Positions 36,124 to 48,440 of a stretch of 64,000 nt of DNA are shown here, one piece after another. Source of the stretch: Liolophura sinensis (Eukaryota; Mollusca; Polyplacophora; Chitonida; Chitonidae). Both the position numbers and the translations under genes were made by a program. The DNA is taken from NCBI RefSeq assembly GCF_032854445.1, contig NC_088304.1, forward strand, positions 24,131,704 through 24,195,703. Reading direction: 5' to 3'. Numbering within the stretch: the stretch's first letter is position 1; every line of letters starts with the position of its first letter. Below the pieces are notes generated by a model. That model searched no databases, was not told the DNA's origin, and was given only the letters and a program-made list of their open reading frames with translations.

Positions 36124-36545
36124 GGGGGCCTCCGTGGCTCAGTCGGTTAGCGCGCCGTAATGACCGAGGAACCTGCCACCAATGCGGTTGCTGTGTCAAG
36201 TCAATGTGTAAAACAGCAATTAGATGAATAAATACATTTATTTTGTTGTGGTTTAACGCGATACTTAATCATTTTTCACTTGTATGCGCGGTTTACGGAT
36301 AAAGGGACCCGGAGTATTTCGGGTAAAACAGTGTTTACTAGTAATGTGGTGGATATTATCAATGCAATCAAGAATATCATACTTCTACGACGGCGGCCAG
36401 CATTATGGTGGAGTACACCGGTGACAAACCACAGCCATCCGCAAGTTGCTGCATGACCTTTTCACGTACGGCCGGAGAGGAAGCCAGCATGAGCTGGACT
36501 TGGACTCACAGCGAACACATTGGTGGGAGGTTCCTGGGTCATTGC
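36124..36545. mobile_element. SINE family 1 pair, right unit
   Basis: Counterpart of 29461-29850. The antisense copy keeps about 65 bp more of the tail-side body (ATACTTCTACGACGGCGGCC) than the left unit. Confidence 0.65.
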
Positions 36546-36656
36546 GACTTGAGAATACAATGAACATGAGTAAATATTCAATTACCTTTTATTTCAAATC
36601 AATAATTGGACAACGACTTCGGAAATGGAGATCCAACTAAACAGATATAAAAGGTC

Positions 36657-37568
36657 CTACAGGCCACTTCCAAAGATGACCCTGGGCGTCAGATTAATTA
36701 ATGCTTTTTGAAGTCCATCATATCCGAATTTTCTTCCATTAAAGCACCTCTTTTCCCGCCAAATCCACCTCTTCCTCCATAAAAACCGAACTTTTGGTCG
36801 AATCCGTATCTTCCCCGTAACCCCTGGGTAAGGATAGCCGTAGTTGTAATAGTCATAACCTCCGTATGGGTAGTAGTAATGGGGTTAATACGGGTAGTTG
36901 TACACAGGGTAATAATATTGCGTCGAGAACCCTTGTAGCCGGCAGGTTGAGGTTGGTATCTGGGGTTTACCTCCATAGTTGGTACCTAAAAAAAATACAA
37001 GAAAGAGACGTCGGTTCTAATCGCGTCACTGTTGATTTATTTGATTGGTATTTTACGCTCGACTGTGGTGATGGGTTGTATTTAGCCTACTACATAAACG
37101 AAGCACTCGATTGGAATTAATTCATGTTGAATGACAAATATGTTACTTTTAACATTAAACGATAAAAAGATGCTAGGGATCAAAGGAAGACTGTAAATAC
37201 TGTAGGTGGTCAAGAAGGGTAAGTGGGTAGCATTTACTTGAGTCCAGTTCTCAATCTGCGTATGAGGAGATATTCTGGTAGGATTGGATATGCAACGTAT
37301 GCCTTTAACATCGGCAAGTTTGCATGAGCCACACTTAAATTCGATATGCAAACATGGAAATAGAGATTACATGTAGACGAAAATCATTATTCTTTGTATA
37401 AGTTTTCACCATTTGTAAGCTTTCTTACGGAGAATATTTCAAACCACATTACTTACTTCTTTTCTCGATGTTGTGGCCCTCAGCCTCGTCTTCTGCAGAT
37501 AAAGCCGCCGCCATTGATTGGCTGACAAAAAGGACCAGCAGTCCCGCGACGAACAAAAGCTTGTTCAT
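36657..37568 (-). pseudogene. Broken tandem copy of the Tyr/Gly-rich preproprotein gene
   Basis: Second copy from the 7-kb duplication. The signal/propeptide exon (37568-37457) is fully open and nearly identical to the copy at 30815, including the KR and the GTAAGT donor. The last exon (36985-36657) is damaged. It has a +1 then a -1 indel near its start, a TAC-to-TAA change at 36887-36885 in the Tyr/Pro block, and further indels through the GGF block. If translated it would stop after roughly 30 mature residues. The polyA signal at 36593-36588 and both promoter cassettes are retained. It could be a true pseudogene, a truncated-peptide gene, or a lower-quality second haplotype in the assembly, since several lesions are single-base indels. 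Confidence 0.8.
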
Positions 37569-38541
37569 GGTTGGTTTCTGAAAGAAATTCAGTATTTTTA
37601 ATTAAATTGCAAAACCTCACCAGTGACATAAACTGCTTTCCTGGGTTGGGTTCGACAATACAACTTCTTTGGGTAATGGCTCAAGATTTTCTGAAGAATC
37701 GGCGACTTACTTTCTGAACCATGGAAAGATTGGCCAGTGAAGTGTATCAAGGAAACAGAAATAGGCGAAATACTTGGTTGAAACACGGACTAGTTCCGAA
37801 GAAGGCGGTTATTCATACAAGCATGACGGGATAGTTATTATTGTGTGCATATGTACAAGATGACATCATCAAACAAGATGAGCTTGTCATCACATGCCCG
37901 GAGACACTGAACTTGGTATCACAGGGGCAAAGAGAATCCGCTGACTATTTCCCATGACACTAGAATGTACTGGCCCCAAATACAGCGGGCTGAAATGTGC
38001 ATACTGACTGGTTGTCTTCTAATTTGTTCTTTATCGAAGAACAGATTCTGCAGTAGGATGAAATGCTAATCACTATCACCGTATTGGCAATTGTAAACCT
38101 ACTGTGAAAGTTGTATTTGAATACTTTGATACTTCCTTATTTATTTATTTAATTATTTAATGATTTCACTGGTGTTAAACGATGCGCATTAGAACTGTGC
38201 ACTGATATGCACCTAAAAACCACCGCCCTTGGCTATAGAGCTGACAAAACACCGGCGTTAAAGCCGCAATCAAATCAGAAAGTAGTAAAATATATAACTG
38301 CTTAAAGAGTTAACCTTGACTATAAGAAAATCCAAAAGATGATACAGCAATAAGCTTTAAGAATTCATGCTGCAACAGAAAAATCTGAAAAAAGACCTAG
38401 TACTGCGCTAAACATAATTTAGGCAAGTCAAGGAGTGTAAGAGACATGTTCTCGATCTTCTCTGAAAAGGCGTTTTTTTTTATAACCACACTATGAGAGC
38501 CAACGGTTATTCGATCAGCTTAATAAATAACTTGTACTCAC

Positions 38542-38700
38542 CAGGCCTGAACCTCTGTGATCAATGCAGGTTAGCACGGCTTCAGAAAGCACTGTTTTCT
38601 GAGGAGTTCCTGGCCATCTTTTATAGCCCTCAGATAAACATTGTTTCTTCGGCGTCATCAGTTTTGTTTCGTGTTGACCTTGATGAATATTACACTCGTG
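38542..38700 (-). promoter_or_regulatory. Class I proximal promoter and first exon of the pseudogene at 37568
   Basis: Duplicate of the cassette at 31834-31990. TATA at 38625-38618, leader ending GGTTCAGGCCTG at 38542, intact GTGAGT donor. The broken copy could therefore still be transcribed and spliced. Confidence 0.6.
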
Positions 38701-40474
38701 AACATCACAATTAGAGCTACGCGTGATAGACACACTTATGTAAAACTAATAAATACTTGGTACCAAGTTGTGTCTAAATTAGTTGCAATTTACTTCAATG
38801 AACCGGTACATATTGTCTCCCCAACCATCTATCCCTCTACCCCCTCCCACCCCATACGTTATGGATGTTATTCAATATTGTCTGTTCACGATTTGCTAGA
38901 GTATCATATACATTTATTCATTGCGTGTTGACATAAAATATTTGATGTAATTGATATTCGTGACTGCACAGGGAAGTACTTCTTCATGGTTTTACTTAAA
39001 TTGTAAATTTCAATCTTCTAGGTTTATTGTTTTCAGCACCGCCGTTTTCATCAACAAAATTCGTCTAAAAATAGAAAGTATTGTATGTATTTTTACAAAT
39101 ATAAACTGGTATATTATTATCTATCACAAAATTCAAGAGTTTCACTTCGTTACGAAATATCTTTCCTTTATATTGCGTGACTGTACTAACTCGCTGTAGT
39201 GGCGAAGTGTAGCCATAAAATATGCAATCAACCATCCGATGTCGTCTTCACACGAGATTACTCATTCATTCACGTGATCAGACGTGGTTTAGCAGTATAA
39301 ATCTGCAAACTTGCAGGAACGGTAAACGCATGAGAACAATATCATTTTCTTCCAAGTTTTTATTTTTGTTTGTTTTTTTTGTTTGTTTTTTTTGTTTTTG
39401 TACATCCTGTCACTAAATTCCCCGCTATTATGTCAGTCTTGATGGACATTGGTTATTTTGCAGATAAAATATACATGTAACTATTAATATCAGGCCTCTT
39501 ACGTTTTTAGTATGATCAGTCAACGCACGTGATACAGTCCATTAAACACATACGTTTAGGCTTATAACAATTAGGCTATAGGCTAGAAGGTTTACTACAT
39601 GCGAACCGTTTGCGATCCACTAATTTGTCCCCGGAATGACTGCACTGATGGATCGATTTCATCGTTTCAATCCCATGGATATGTTCTCGTGATTAAAGCA
39701 TTGCATCTATTTTTTAGCTTCTTCATAAGTGCGACGGCGGTCTTGTTAGCACTGGGAATCAAGGCCATGTACGTCTTTAACTATATTGTATATGTTTACA
39801 GATCATGGGATCATGCTGAAGCCGTAACATGTAGTTAAGCTCAGTTAAAACAACAATTATTTGATTGCGCAACGATCCCACTGTATACACACTAGAAATA
39901 AGAGTTCCGAATAGAAACACTCATTCTGTTACAGTTAATGAAGGCACCTGTATGTTCATTCACGTGTTAAACACGTCTCTTCAGTTTCTAAACATAGTGT
40001 TTTATGATTGTAACAGAAATCTGTTTATCAGCGAACTAATTTTTTTAGTGTGTTGGTTTTATTAGAGTGGTATTACAAATTGGAGCTTTGTTTTCTGATT
40101 TCGATTGTGTCATTCGTAAATAAAACTACCCTAAGTCTTGGAGACAGTTTTAGGGTAAAGGAAAAATACATAGCAGGCTATAAGTAATGTGTCCGTTGTT
40201 ATGTGCTATGAATTATTCAATCCTTTACCGACGGAGGTTAAGCAGTGGACTACGTTTGTATGGGATTTTCCACAGTATAACAAATGTCGTTGAAGACCAC
40301 TTGTCCACAGATATGACGCTCTAGTCTGTACGTCAGTTGGCTAGTCCCTTTTTTCTTAATGCTCTGTCGCAAAGCTACATTCACGTATATCTATGTATGC
40401 TAAGGGTATACTTAGCAATTCTTCAGTCATATGACAACGAGGGGTCATTAAGTGTGGCTACATAAACTGTGTAC

Positions 40475-40650
40475 CTATGTGATCAATGCAGGTTAGCAAG
40501 GCTTCAGAATGGACTATTTTCTGAAGAGTTCCTGGCCATCTTTTATAGCTCTTCATCAATCCTTGTTTCTTCGGCGTGAACAGTTTTGTTTCGTGTTGAC
40601 CTTAATGAATATTACACTCGTGAACGTCAGCACAGTTAGACCGAGGCATG
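40475..40650 (-). promoter_or_regulatory. Class I distal promoter/leader cassette, right duplication unit
   Basis: Counterpart of 33785-33965 in the right unit. TATAAAAG at 40547-40540 with the same upstream block and leader; no signal exon follows before the proximal cassette at 38700. Confidence 0.5.
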
Positions 40651-41358
40651 AGAGACACGCTTATGTAATAGTGATACGTATTTGGTAAGTGATTTTTGCC
40701 AAGTTGGAAATAATAGGCGTTAGTGAAGTGAGAAGATTTACCTTCTATCCTAAGCCAATATTATTCTTACACGATTTTTGTTAAAAAAAACAACAAGCGC
40801 GCTGACACAGGACATTTCCAGGAGTTGTTTAATATTTTTCAATGCAATTTACAATTTACAAATCATACACGAAATTTCTGTGCGTAGGAATATCCCTATG
40901 ATAAGCATAAATGACGGAGACCATAAAATGATTAAGGGAGGTTATAAATACAGGAGAGAAGACAAGTTCATAGGGCGGGATTAGTTTTTTTTTGAATTAA
41001 CTAACCCTGATTTATTTGTTATGGAAGTGACGTAAGGCCAGTGTAGGAAACAGCAGGTGCTCCGTCAACTGATCTGAGGAATTTGGTGATTCCTGTTAAC
41101 TAAAGTCTTATACTTCTTTACAAAAACGGCATCTAGATAAGTATGTTTGTTTGGTGTTCGTAAAAACAGACAAAACAGAAGGGAATACAGGAAAAAAATA
41201 TGCTGTATGGAACTGAGCATGATGGCAGCTCCATGTTGGCTGGTGTACATGTACAATAATCTTTGAGGCGTGATTCCCCTTTCCATCAAGGTCACCAGGG
41301 AATTTACTTGATTGTTCGAGAAGACTCAATTCAATACCTCCGACCCATTGCTAATACA

Positions 41359-41815
41359 TGTTTTAGCTTTGTTATATCCTATCTCCACCGAGCACTTGTT
41401 CAGTCTGAACTTGTATATTTAATTTGTGCTCTTGTGTACACATTGGTTATTAGTACACGGACCCTGTCTGTGGAATTTTGTGTATATTTCGTCATACACT
41501 CAGTTATACTGTGGATTTTCCCTCTTTTGAATCTTGCCTCTGTGCATTTTCAGCATTGTGGAATATATGCGTCCGTTTGGACTTGACACCGTTGTACATG
41601 TAAGTACTTTAGTATTTGTATAGATACTGCTATTCTTTCTTGTTAAACTTAAGTACTTTAGTATTTGTATAAGTCTTATTATCTGTTCTTGTTAAAGCTA
41701 ATAAATTGTTGTAAAATAAAATCTGTTGATTTTGGTTACTTTTTTGTGCGGCTAAACTGTCGTGTATTTCGAACAAGCCATCTCTTTATAAAACAGACGT
41801 AAAACAGACGTAACA
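41359..41815 (+). mobile_element. Gypsy LTR without internal region
   Basis: About 457 bp from TGTTTTAGC to ...GTAACA, matching the LTR fragment at 1240-1553 (inverted) over its 3' two thirds. No pol sequence adjoins it. Flanking 5-mers (ATACA before, CAAGG after) do not match, so it is not a textbook solo LTR with target-site duplication. Its left end coincides with the right edge of the 7-kb duplication. Exact ends are my estimate. Confidence 0.65.
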
Positions 41816-41819
41816 CAAG

Positions 41820-42900
41820 GCATTCTTTACCTAACATAACACCTCGCCCATATACTGTGCCTATAGAACACTCTCCCGCCTCTTCTGTCTTCTTATGTCT
41901 GAACAGCCACTAATGTCAAGTTAACATTTTGTGTTTAGCTGTTAGCAGGGTAATGCGGACAGTATTTCATAATTAATTTTGCCTAAGGGGATGTAAAGTT
42001 GCTTAAATAAATCTGTATTTATGTCGGTTGCAAAACTGTTATATACAATTATAATAATATATTATAATTGCAGCCTTAGGGAGTATTAGCCCATTAGCCC
42101 CAGTTTCAAAAAAGTAATTTAAATATCTCTTCATGGACAACAGATTCATGATAAAATCAGCTCCGCATATGGGTTACGCAAACTCGATGCATTTGAATGT
42201 CTCGTATACAGCATGAGGTACAGTTTTAACAGCGTTATTTCGTTCTCAACAGTATGAAAAAGAAGAACCTTGAAGATGAACAATGTTTTGACGAATTTGT
42301 CTGATCATATTATTTGACCTCGGTTTTACGCAGTAACACCTATACCAACTTTAAGACACGTCATCGCACGGTGATTGCACGAAGGTATTCACAGCGTTGT
42401 TGCAACCAGCGCTATGGACATTACGTTGCTCTTTCAGTGATATAACCATATGACATGAAGGTAAAAAAGCCCCGTGTTTGTGGGCCCACGTTTATTGATA
42501 TGTAAAACCGGTCATGGGGTGTGGATTGTTTGACATCCTCAAGCTCAGGAATTCTGCACTTGCCTAACAACAACCATGTTTACAGCCGAAACCGGATATA
42601 AACAATGGGAAACCACTGATATACTGACGAAAACGAGCCAGCGCAGAGCGAGTTAAGGCAGAACTGGACGGAAACATAATTCGTCTTCTCTGCCATCCTA
42701 CCACAGCTGTGACGGCTATCGGTCTCTCCAGCGATGATTGAAGTCTTCCAGAAGTTCTCTAAACCTCATAGATGTAGTCTCGTATTATATCACTTGTCTC
42801 GCGTTGCCAATGGGTCGAGGACAACATTTACTGTGATTGAGTTGGGCGTTATGTCGAGTGCTTTATTGGGGCGTTACTAAAACTATGTGGAATTTGGACA
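41820..42900. other. No gene seen between LTR and PLE
   Basis: Unique-looking sequence with no open frame of note. Confidence 0.45.
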
Positions 42901-44420
42901 ACAAAATCCTTTATTGGGGTTTTCTTTTCACTAAGAAGTGCCACAATATTTGGATAACGTTTGCACAGTACTTGCAAAGTGTTCGTGTCATTAAGTATTA
43001 CGCTATAGAACCGGTGATTTATTTGACTTAAGAGCACCTTATATCCATATCCCAGGAGGAATAAATTGTGCACAACCCGATAAGTGCACCCGAGAAATTT
43101 TTCATTGTAATACGAACAACGGAGGCAGAGAAGTCTAATCGTGAAGATTATTGTATTTGTGGACTGGGCTATATTATCAAACGTGGCCTGGTGGTTATCG
43201 TTGTAGTGGAGCCCAATGACCCAGGATCTATGCGTCGAAACAGACATTCGTATACCAGCCGTCAACCAACAAGGACTTTCTGAGTCAATAATCACATGAC
43301 GATTTCCCCAAATCACGTTTAACACAAACCACCAAAGAGCTAAGAAAGTATATAAAGATTCTGAACTCTCTGTCCATATTTACTTAAAAGAGGATTGTAC
43401 TCATTGTAAAACTTAAGAAGCTTGGAGTGATGGCGTGTTGGAATATTGTTCATACACTAGTTTTTGCAGTAATAACGTGTGACGTTGATTGAAATCGTCG
43501 CACAACACGCAGGATCTAACAAGTGCTACACGACGAGATATGTACACGCCATATGCAGGTCCATTCGGTATATTGCTCTCTATGTCAGGATAATTTATAG
43601 TGTCAAAATTGAAACTATCCCTCTCGTCGTTAAGTCTGGGAGATAGAAAACCGTTTCGGTCTTGGTCACCATGCACCATCAGGAGAGTCTGGTTACCTGT
43701 CAATCCAGCGAAGGTGGGTAAATATCTTTCAGTAGCCTTTGCAATACGTTGATAGTTTAAACTAGCAGATCATCTTTATACCGTTTAGTAAATAAGATAG
43801 ATCGGGACAGGAGAGAAAAGGAGAGCCCTTAACGGTGTCTACATATAGTGTGGTATTCATACAAGAACAGGTATAAGTCAGCCAAAAGTGAGCATAATTG
43901 GTACCCAATGGAATACCTATACACTGTTGGTATATAGTTTCAGTGAATTTCACATACATGTTATTAATTTTGTTTTGATAATGACTTTGTCACATAGACT
44001 CAAGCCCTGTGGGGTTTAATTTGCCATCACATTGTCATACAATATTGAATGTTATGTACTTTACTGGTGGTGAATAAAAATCTGAATCTGAATAAGAAAC
44101 TCAGCCAACTCGATGAACAACCAAACATCCCTTGAGTATGTAGTGGAACAAAAGAAAGCTTGTTGCCTTTGACGTTATTGTATCGGCGACCAGATTTATT
44201 AATTAGTGATTAAATTCTATCAATTAAATTTGTGTGAGGTATTGTAGTATAGAGAGTAGAGAAATCCAAAGTAGATATGTTCTTATACGATATGTGTGTT
44301 AGAGCGCCCAGTTGTTCAGTCAGACGTTTTGAGTTTTTATGGATCTGCATGAAGTTATTGCCTGAATTTTTTTTTCGATTGCACAACAGTACTTTTTCCA
44401 AAATGACTCTTCTTCTTCTT
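42900..44420 (-). mobile_element. Longest PLE copy in the window, inactive
   Basis: Read on the minus strand: STLDFSTLYTTIPH (near 44230), a decayed VKGNK segment, IYQQCIGIPLGTNYA (near 43930), then FNFDTINYP, GPAYGVYIS and CDDFNQR (43620-43470), then 3' non-coding sequence down to about 42900. Motif order fits PLE reverse transcriptase. YIDD is not recognisable, several stops break the frame, and about 120 bp ending in a CTGAATCTGAATA tail (43975-44095) are inserted. No GIY-YIG endonuclease was recognised. Confidence 0.75.
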
Positions 44421-44559
44421 GTGCCTTCGTTAAGAAAGTAGATACGAGAGCTGGTACGACAGCTTCTAGATCCCGCAATAATGCGAACTTTGGAATCCAG
44501 TAGTGTTGGGGTATATCGGTGTGACGGGAAGGTACAGGTATAACTAAAGACGTACTGTA

Positions 44560-44790
44560 TAGAGAGTAAGATCAGAGCAGCGAAGACAGTGTGATAGCTG
44601 GCAAATGGTCACACATAACCGGTGAAGCACGGCCTCTTGTCAGTTTACCTCAGTCAGGGTTTTATTCTAACTGTTCATGTAAATGCATAAATAGTAGCAA
44701 TTAACACGTCCCCTAACACCACGGGTTAATCAGAATTAGGTAAAAAAAAGTCAATGATGTTAATTTTAACTTGTTTGACGTCACAGGTCT
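44560..44790 (-). repeat. Unnamed ~250-bp repeat, inverted copy
   Basis: GTGTGATAGCTGGCAAATGG, AACCGGTGAA, GTTCATGTAAATGCATAAAT and TAATCAGAATTAGGTAAAA match the reverse of 4700-4960. Confidence 0.5.
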
Positions 44791-44869
44791 AGAACTACTC
44801 AAAATGTTGTGTTGTCATCACTTTTGGCGTACAATTACACTCCTCTGTTTGAGGAAGGACACATGGTCC

Positions 44870-45218
44870 TGGGTTTGCCCTTTGCACTGCCCGGTTCCTT
44901 CAGACTATAATGTTTGAGGAACGCCGTGTTATAAGTGAAATGTGCTTGCGAATGGAACAAAACACCGATCAAATAAACAGATAAAAAATATATTTATCAG
45001 AAATAAAAGGCATTTGCCCTTAGAGTCTTTGAGTCTGTGAGTTCAAGTCCAGTTTATGCTGGCTTCCCCTCCGGCAGTACGTTGGAAGGTGTGCCACAAC
45101 TTCTAGATGGTCGTGCGTTTCCCCCGGCTTCGCCCGGTTTTCCTCCCACCATAATGCTGGCCACCATCGCATAAGTGAAATATTCTTGAGTGCGGCGTAA
45201 AACACCAATTAAAAAAAA
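44870..45218 (+). mobile_element. Two consecutive SINE family 1 copies
   Basis: 44870-44985: body to tail, decayed. 45020-45218: from the B-box region GTGAGTTCAAGTCCAG through CCCGGTTTTCCTCCCACC to TGCGGCGTAAAACACCAATT. Confidence 0.65.
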
Positions 45219-45839
45219 AATATGTAAAATCTTTCCATCTGCAATGTATATGTTAATAATGAGGCAGCGTAATAATCTTTTAACTGATGGATACAACAAG
45301 TTCGATGTCCCACCACCCGTTCCCGTGTCAACGTTACTTTTCATTCCATTCCCAGTGAGAGCAGTCGTGACGTCATGATGTCACAGATGGACTGAACATT
45401 TGTAACCAAGTTGTGGGACATCCATTTGACCTATTTGCAACAATAATGTCTATGATTGGCCAATTGCCTGTTCTTGATTGACTCTTTGGAAATGTCTATT
45501 GCATGATGAGACTGGAAATCATCGTGATGTTTACGAATGGCAGAGTTTTTCGTCATTTATATCATGCATACTAGCGATATACATAGAAGATATATATGCT
45601 CTAGGATATATGATCTAAGAAAGAAACACAAAATGCACACAAAAATGCTCATACAATAAACAATGCTTAGAAGATTTATATCACGTAAAATTGTCAAAAC
45701 AACTACGCATAGCGTCTTACAAAACAGAGTTAGGAAATTGTCAGCTGATGACTATAACGGAGAAACTAAAAGATTAGATGCGTCGCGGAATATTGATGTG
45801 GATCTGGTACATTTAATTCTTTTGTTAATACTGGCTTTG

Positions 45840-46658
45840 TTAATACGGATCATAGCGGCCGTTGTAGTATCCACTGTGTCCTTTGCGATAATAGTAAGTC
45901 GGCTTCTTTTGGTAGTATGGCCTGTACTTTCTGTAGTAGCCATACCTCCTGTAGCCATAATTCTTCCCATAATAATGTTTTCCGTAGCCACCAGCTGAAA
46001 CGGCAATTGAAAAAAATATTCATCTGTTGAAGTAAAGTCTCCTTTGTGGCTGTGTTTACAACATTGTAAGAACAACGGAAGTCTAGTCTGTTGTAAGTTC
46101 TGCCATCACTCATACTGTTCTGCCATTCTCTCCCCTCAGAGGATGCCAGCTATAGTTTTGTTTAAAAATCCACCTGCGGGGAGACTCGAAATGAGACACA
46201 AAAGCAAAACAAAACAAAAACAAAAAACAAAACAAAAAAAAATTAATAAAAACGTATCCTAAGATTTTCTTAAAAACCGTGTCAGAGATCGAGAACGCTC
46301 GGCCCATATTTGTCTAAAAGAGTGACATATGTCCTTTTGGGTGTTGACTTTTCGATTATTGACCTTGAATGTCCTGATTGGTTCCCGGCTGGTATAAGAT
46401 TGTCTGTTTCGACGCTTATTTACTTGCTGCCAAATTTAAGAACTTAAGAGATAAGTTGTTTTATAGAGTATTCTTAATACACTAGATTTTTAATCAGTAA
46501 GTTTTGAGGTTCATTAAAATCATCACAGTTTACAAACCTCTTTTAACGAGAGCGTGAAGGGCATTTTCCTCTTCTAACTCGTCCCCCGCCATAGTGACCA
46601 TCACCAAGTGACAAATCAGAAGGGCCAACAGTGCCGCGCCAAAAATAGCCTTATTCAT
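45840..46658 (-). CDS. Secreted Tyr/Lys/Gly-rich preproprotein (35% Tyr mature peptide)
   Basis: Exons 46658-46538 and 45994-45840, joined in phase 1 (donor G|GTTTGT, acceptor TTTCAG), encode 91 residues. Signal peptide MNKAIFGAALLALLICHLVM, acidic propeptide ending ALVKR at the exon edge. The mature 51 residues contain 18 Tyr, many Lys/Arg and Gly, and no Cys; motifs include GYGKHYYGKNYGYRRYGYY and KPTYYYRKG, and the end is RYDPY. The composition is like DOPA-bearing adhesive or shell proteins (for example mussel foot protein-3 variants), but that is compositional analogy only. The ATG lies 6 nt after a TTGTAG acceptor; the leader exon (end 47580) and TATA (47671-47678) lie 0.9-1.0 kb upstream. 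A possible ATTAAA is at 45817-45812. Confidence 0.82.
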
Positions 46659-47579
46659 GATTGGCTACAATTCAAGAAAACAAACATGGTCTGTTATGTA
46701 CTGTGCATGTCAGAAAGTCGTGATGTCAGAAAATACAATATCTCTGTCTCAACTTTTGTTTCAGTTGATACTTCATGCACTTGCAATCTCTGTCTACATT
46801 TATGTTAAATAGGACTCTAACGATCACCTGATACAGTTTGATTGATGAATGCTGATAATAGGTCGGCGCAAGGAAACCAGTGATGAGGCTAAGCCCTGAC
46901 GAGCCCATATGCGTCTCATAGGCTCCAAATGTTCAGCTTGTCTTGTGGTAATAGTGATGTAAAGTGAACGTAGAGAGCGATGCATGCGCTGTAAGGAGTA
47001 AAAGCTCTTCTAAGGGCATAAACGACGTTAAGGTGTGGTTGCTTATATGCTTGATAACGATAAATTATGTCCACCATCACGTAGTTAAAATATTATTTTG
47101 TTTTTCATAAAAAAGATTTTGTGGAACACATATCCATATGAAGGATTTAAAAAAAAATTTCTGAATACAAGAAACAAATTGCGATAATCTAAAAGCGGTA
47201 CTATTCGGCGATGTATTTTTGGGCTAAACATTTAAAGATCTGCATCCTAACGTGGGGTCATAGTGATAATAACTGTTTGACGATGCTGGTTGAAAACAGT
47301 TCGTCAGTAACTTGCCAAAGGTGTGTGGTTTACACCGGGTTCTATAATACTATAAAAAAAGGATGGCGCTAAGGAACAAACAAACAGATAAGTAAAATAA
47401 ACCATTCACTTATACAACTAACCGCCATTGTATCGTACAGGAATGTTCGTCAGTAACGCGCACAAGGTCAAGAGGTTTTGCTTAAGCACTCGGATGTCCT
47501 CCAACCATAAAACTGACCACTGTATAAGTTAAAACGGCCTGTTTCTGCAGATAACATCATACCAAGACACAAAACTCAC

Positions 47580-47678
47580 CTTAGTAGGCTTGGTGATTCT
47601 CCTTTGTCCTGTTTGTGGTTGACACACCGAGATTCTCAAGCTGTCTGACTTTGGATCGGCACTTGCACAGCTTTTATA
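47580..47678 (-). promoter_or_regulatory. Class II promoter and non-coding first exon of the gene at 46658
   Basis: On this strand TATAAAAGCTGTG starts at 47678. The leader ends ...CCTACTAAG at 47580 with an excellent GTGAGT donor. The intron runs to TTGTAG (46665), 6 nt before the ATG. Same core and spacing as the two + strand class II genes. Confidence 0.65.
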
Positions 47679-47754
47679 CCTGGTTTAATTCCTGGTATAT
47701 TTTTAGCACATTTGGAACATGTGACTTCTTTAAAGACTAAAAAACATGATATCT

Positions 47755-48440
<686 letters not shown>

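Larger units (their letters stand above)
35041..41360. repeat. Right unit of the tandem duplication
   Basis: Matches 27630-34683 with scattered substitutions and small indels. Ends exactly at GCTAATACATG, where the TG overlaps the putative first bases of an LTR. It keeps the fuller form of the nested SINE but has lost ~870 bp of PLE-derived DNA, so neither unit is simply a copy of the other's present state. Confidence 0.9.

Noticed and set aside
42849-43325. 158-codon minus-strand open frame, one of the longest in the window
   Set aside because: It covers PLE 3' non-coding sequence that recurs, with broken frames, at 100-545; no recognisable domain.
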